A stretch of 51,544 bases of DNA. Origin: Rickettsiales bacterium (GTDB taxonomy: Bacteria > Pseudomonadota > Alphaproteobacteria > Rickettsiales > UBA3002). Position 1 is the stretch's first letter, and each line of letters starts with the position of its first letter. The stretch is from NCBI GenBank assembly GCA_028281385.1, contig JANQJY010000120.1:1-51544 (forward strand), in the 5' to 3' direction. Of this stretch, positions 51,391-51,544 are shown piece by piece. Both the position numbers and the translations under genes were made by a program. Below the pieces are notes generated by a model. It ran no database searches and was not told the DNA's origin. It was given only the letters and a program-made list of their open reading frames with translations.

Positions 51391-51544
51391 CTAATCGGAT
51401 GAAAACGCCTTGATCAATTCCCGCATATCCTCCGGCAGGCCACAGGAAAAGCTCATTACTTCGTATGTTTTTGGGTGGGCGAAGGCAATGGCGCCGGCAT
51501 GCAGGGCCTGGCGCGGAAAATCAGTGATAATGCGTGGTATGTCA
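51391..51544 (-). CDS. 3' end of RluA/RluD-family pseudouridine synthase
   Basis: Last ~50 codons of a gene that starts beyond the window. RQALHAGAIAFAHPKTYEVMSF matches the conserved C-terminal RQxLHAxxLxFxHPxT motif of RluA/RluC/RluD enzymes, which isomerise uridines in 23S rRNA. The TAG stop is at 51391-51393. The 174-base gap to rpoH is AT-rich and should contain the rpoH promoter. Confidence 0.85.
   Translation of the reverse strand, partial: DIPRIITDFPRQALHAGAIAFAHPKTYEVMSFSCGLPEDMRELIKAFSSD

Overview
The window reads as chromosome of an alphaproteobacterium. The evidence is an RpoH-type sigma-32 next to an RluA/RluD-type pseudouridine synthase, a class Ia nrdAB operon, ubiA, rsmE, a proteobacterial-type gshA, a YifB/ComM ATPase, and dispersed palindromic repeats of the gtcattc...gaatgac kind common in alphaproteobacterial genomes. 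I cannot name the genus. Most of the window is compact, of middling GC, with many 4-base ATGA gene overlaps.

Positions 1-15150 hold a surface-polysaccharide locus. It has the first two steps of pseudaminic acid synthesis (pseC partial, pseB), a Wzx-like flippase coupled to a sulfotransferase-like gene, a sialyltransferase-like glycosyltransferase, a Wzy-like polymerase, an initiating sugar-phosphate transferase, UDP-xylose synthase, GDP-mannose dehydratase, two GT4 glycosyltransferases, and a Wzc-like/Wza export pair. Together these could build and export a capsule or O-antigen carrying a nonulosonic acid. The Wzc-like protein has lost the Walker A lysine and has no tyrosine tail.

Positions 15151-25254 hold a long nrdAB leader with NrdR-like boxes, nrdA and nrdB separated by a palindromic repeat, a short PrmA-like methyltransferase whose start codon lies in another such repeat, an HExxH protein followed by a GH13 glucosidase-like enzyme, a FemAB-like protein, a small membrane protein and a VOC metalloenzyme.

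Positions 25257-39010 are a 13.7 kb genomic island inserted at tRNA-Thr(UGU) and bounded by 50-bp direct repeats of the tRNA 3' part. Its left end keeps the C-terminal part of a tyrosine integrase; its right end encodes a XerC-like recombinase with a helix-turn-helix partner. The cargo is (i) a six-gene, overlap-coupled operon made of three [small membrane protein, FrpC-SPM/EF-hand protein] pairs, the last SPM protein being a 1259-residue RTX protein; (ii) a DUF927-type helicase pseudogene fused to a fragment of a fourth SPM gene; (iii) a proteasome-like Ntn-hydrolase candidate with a 65-residue partner; and (iv) a small membrane-anchored protein behind a perfect-dyad promoter. Items (i) and (iii) are the best candidates for undescribed systems.

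Positions 39042-51544 return to core genome: an XRE regulator, palindromic repeats, an EAL protein, an SbtA-like permease coupled to ubiA, rsmE-gshA, a glycine-zipper/coiled-coil protein, a sensor kinase, yifB, a J-domain protein, rpoH, and the 3' end of an rluA/rluD-type gene.
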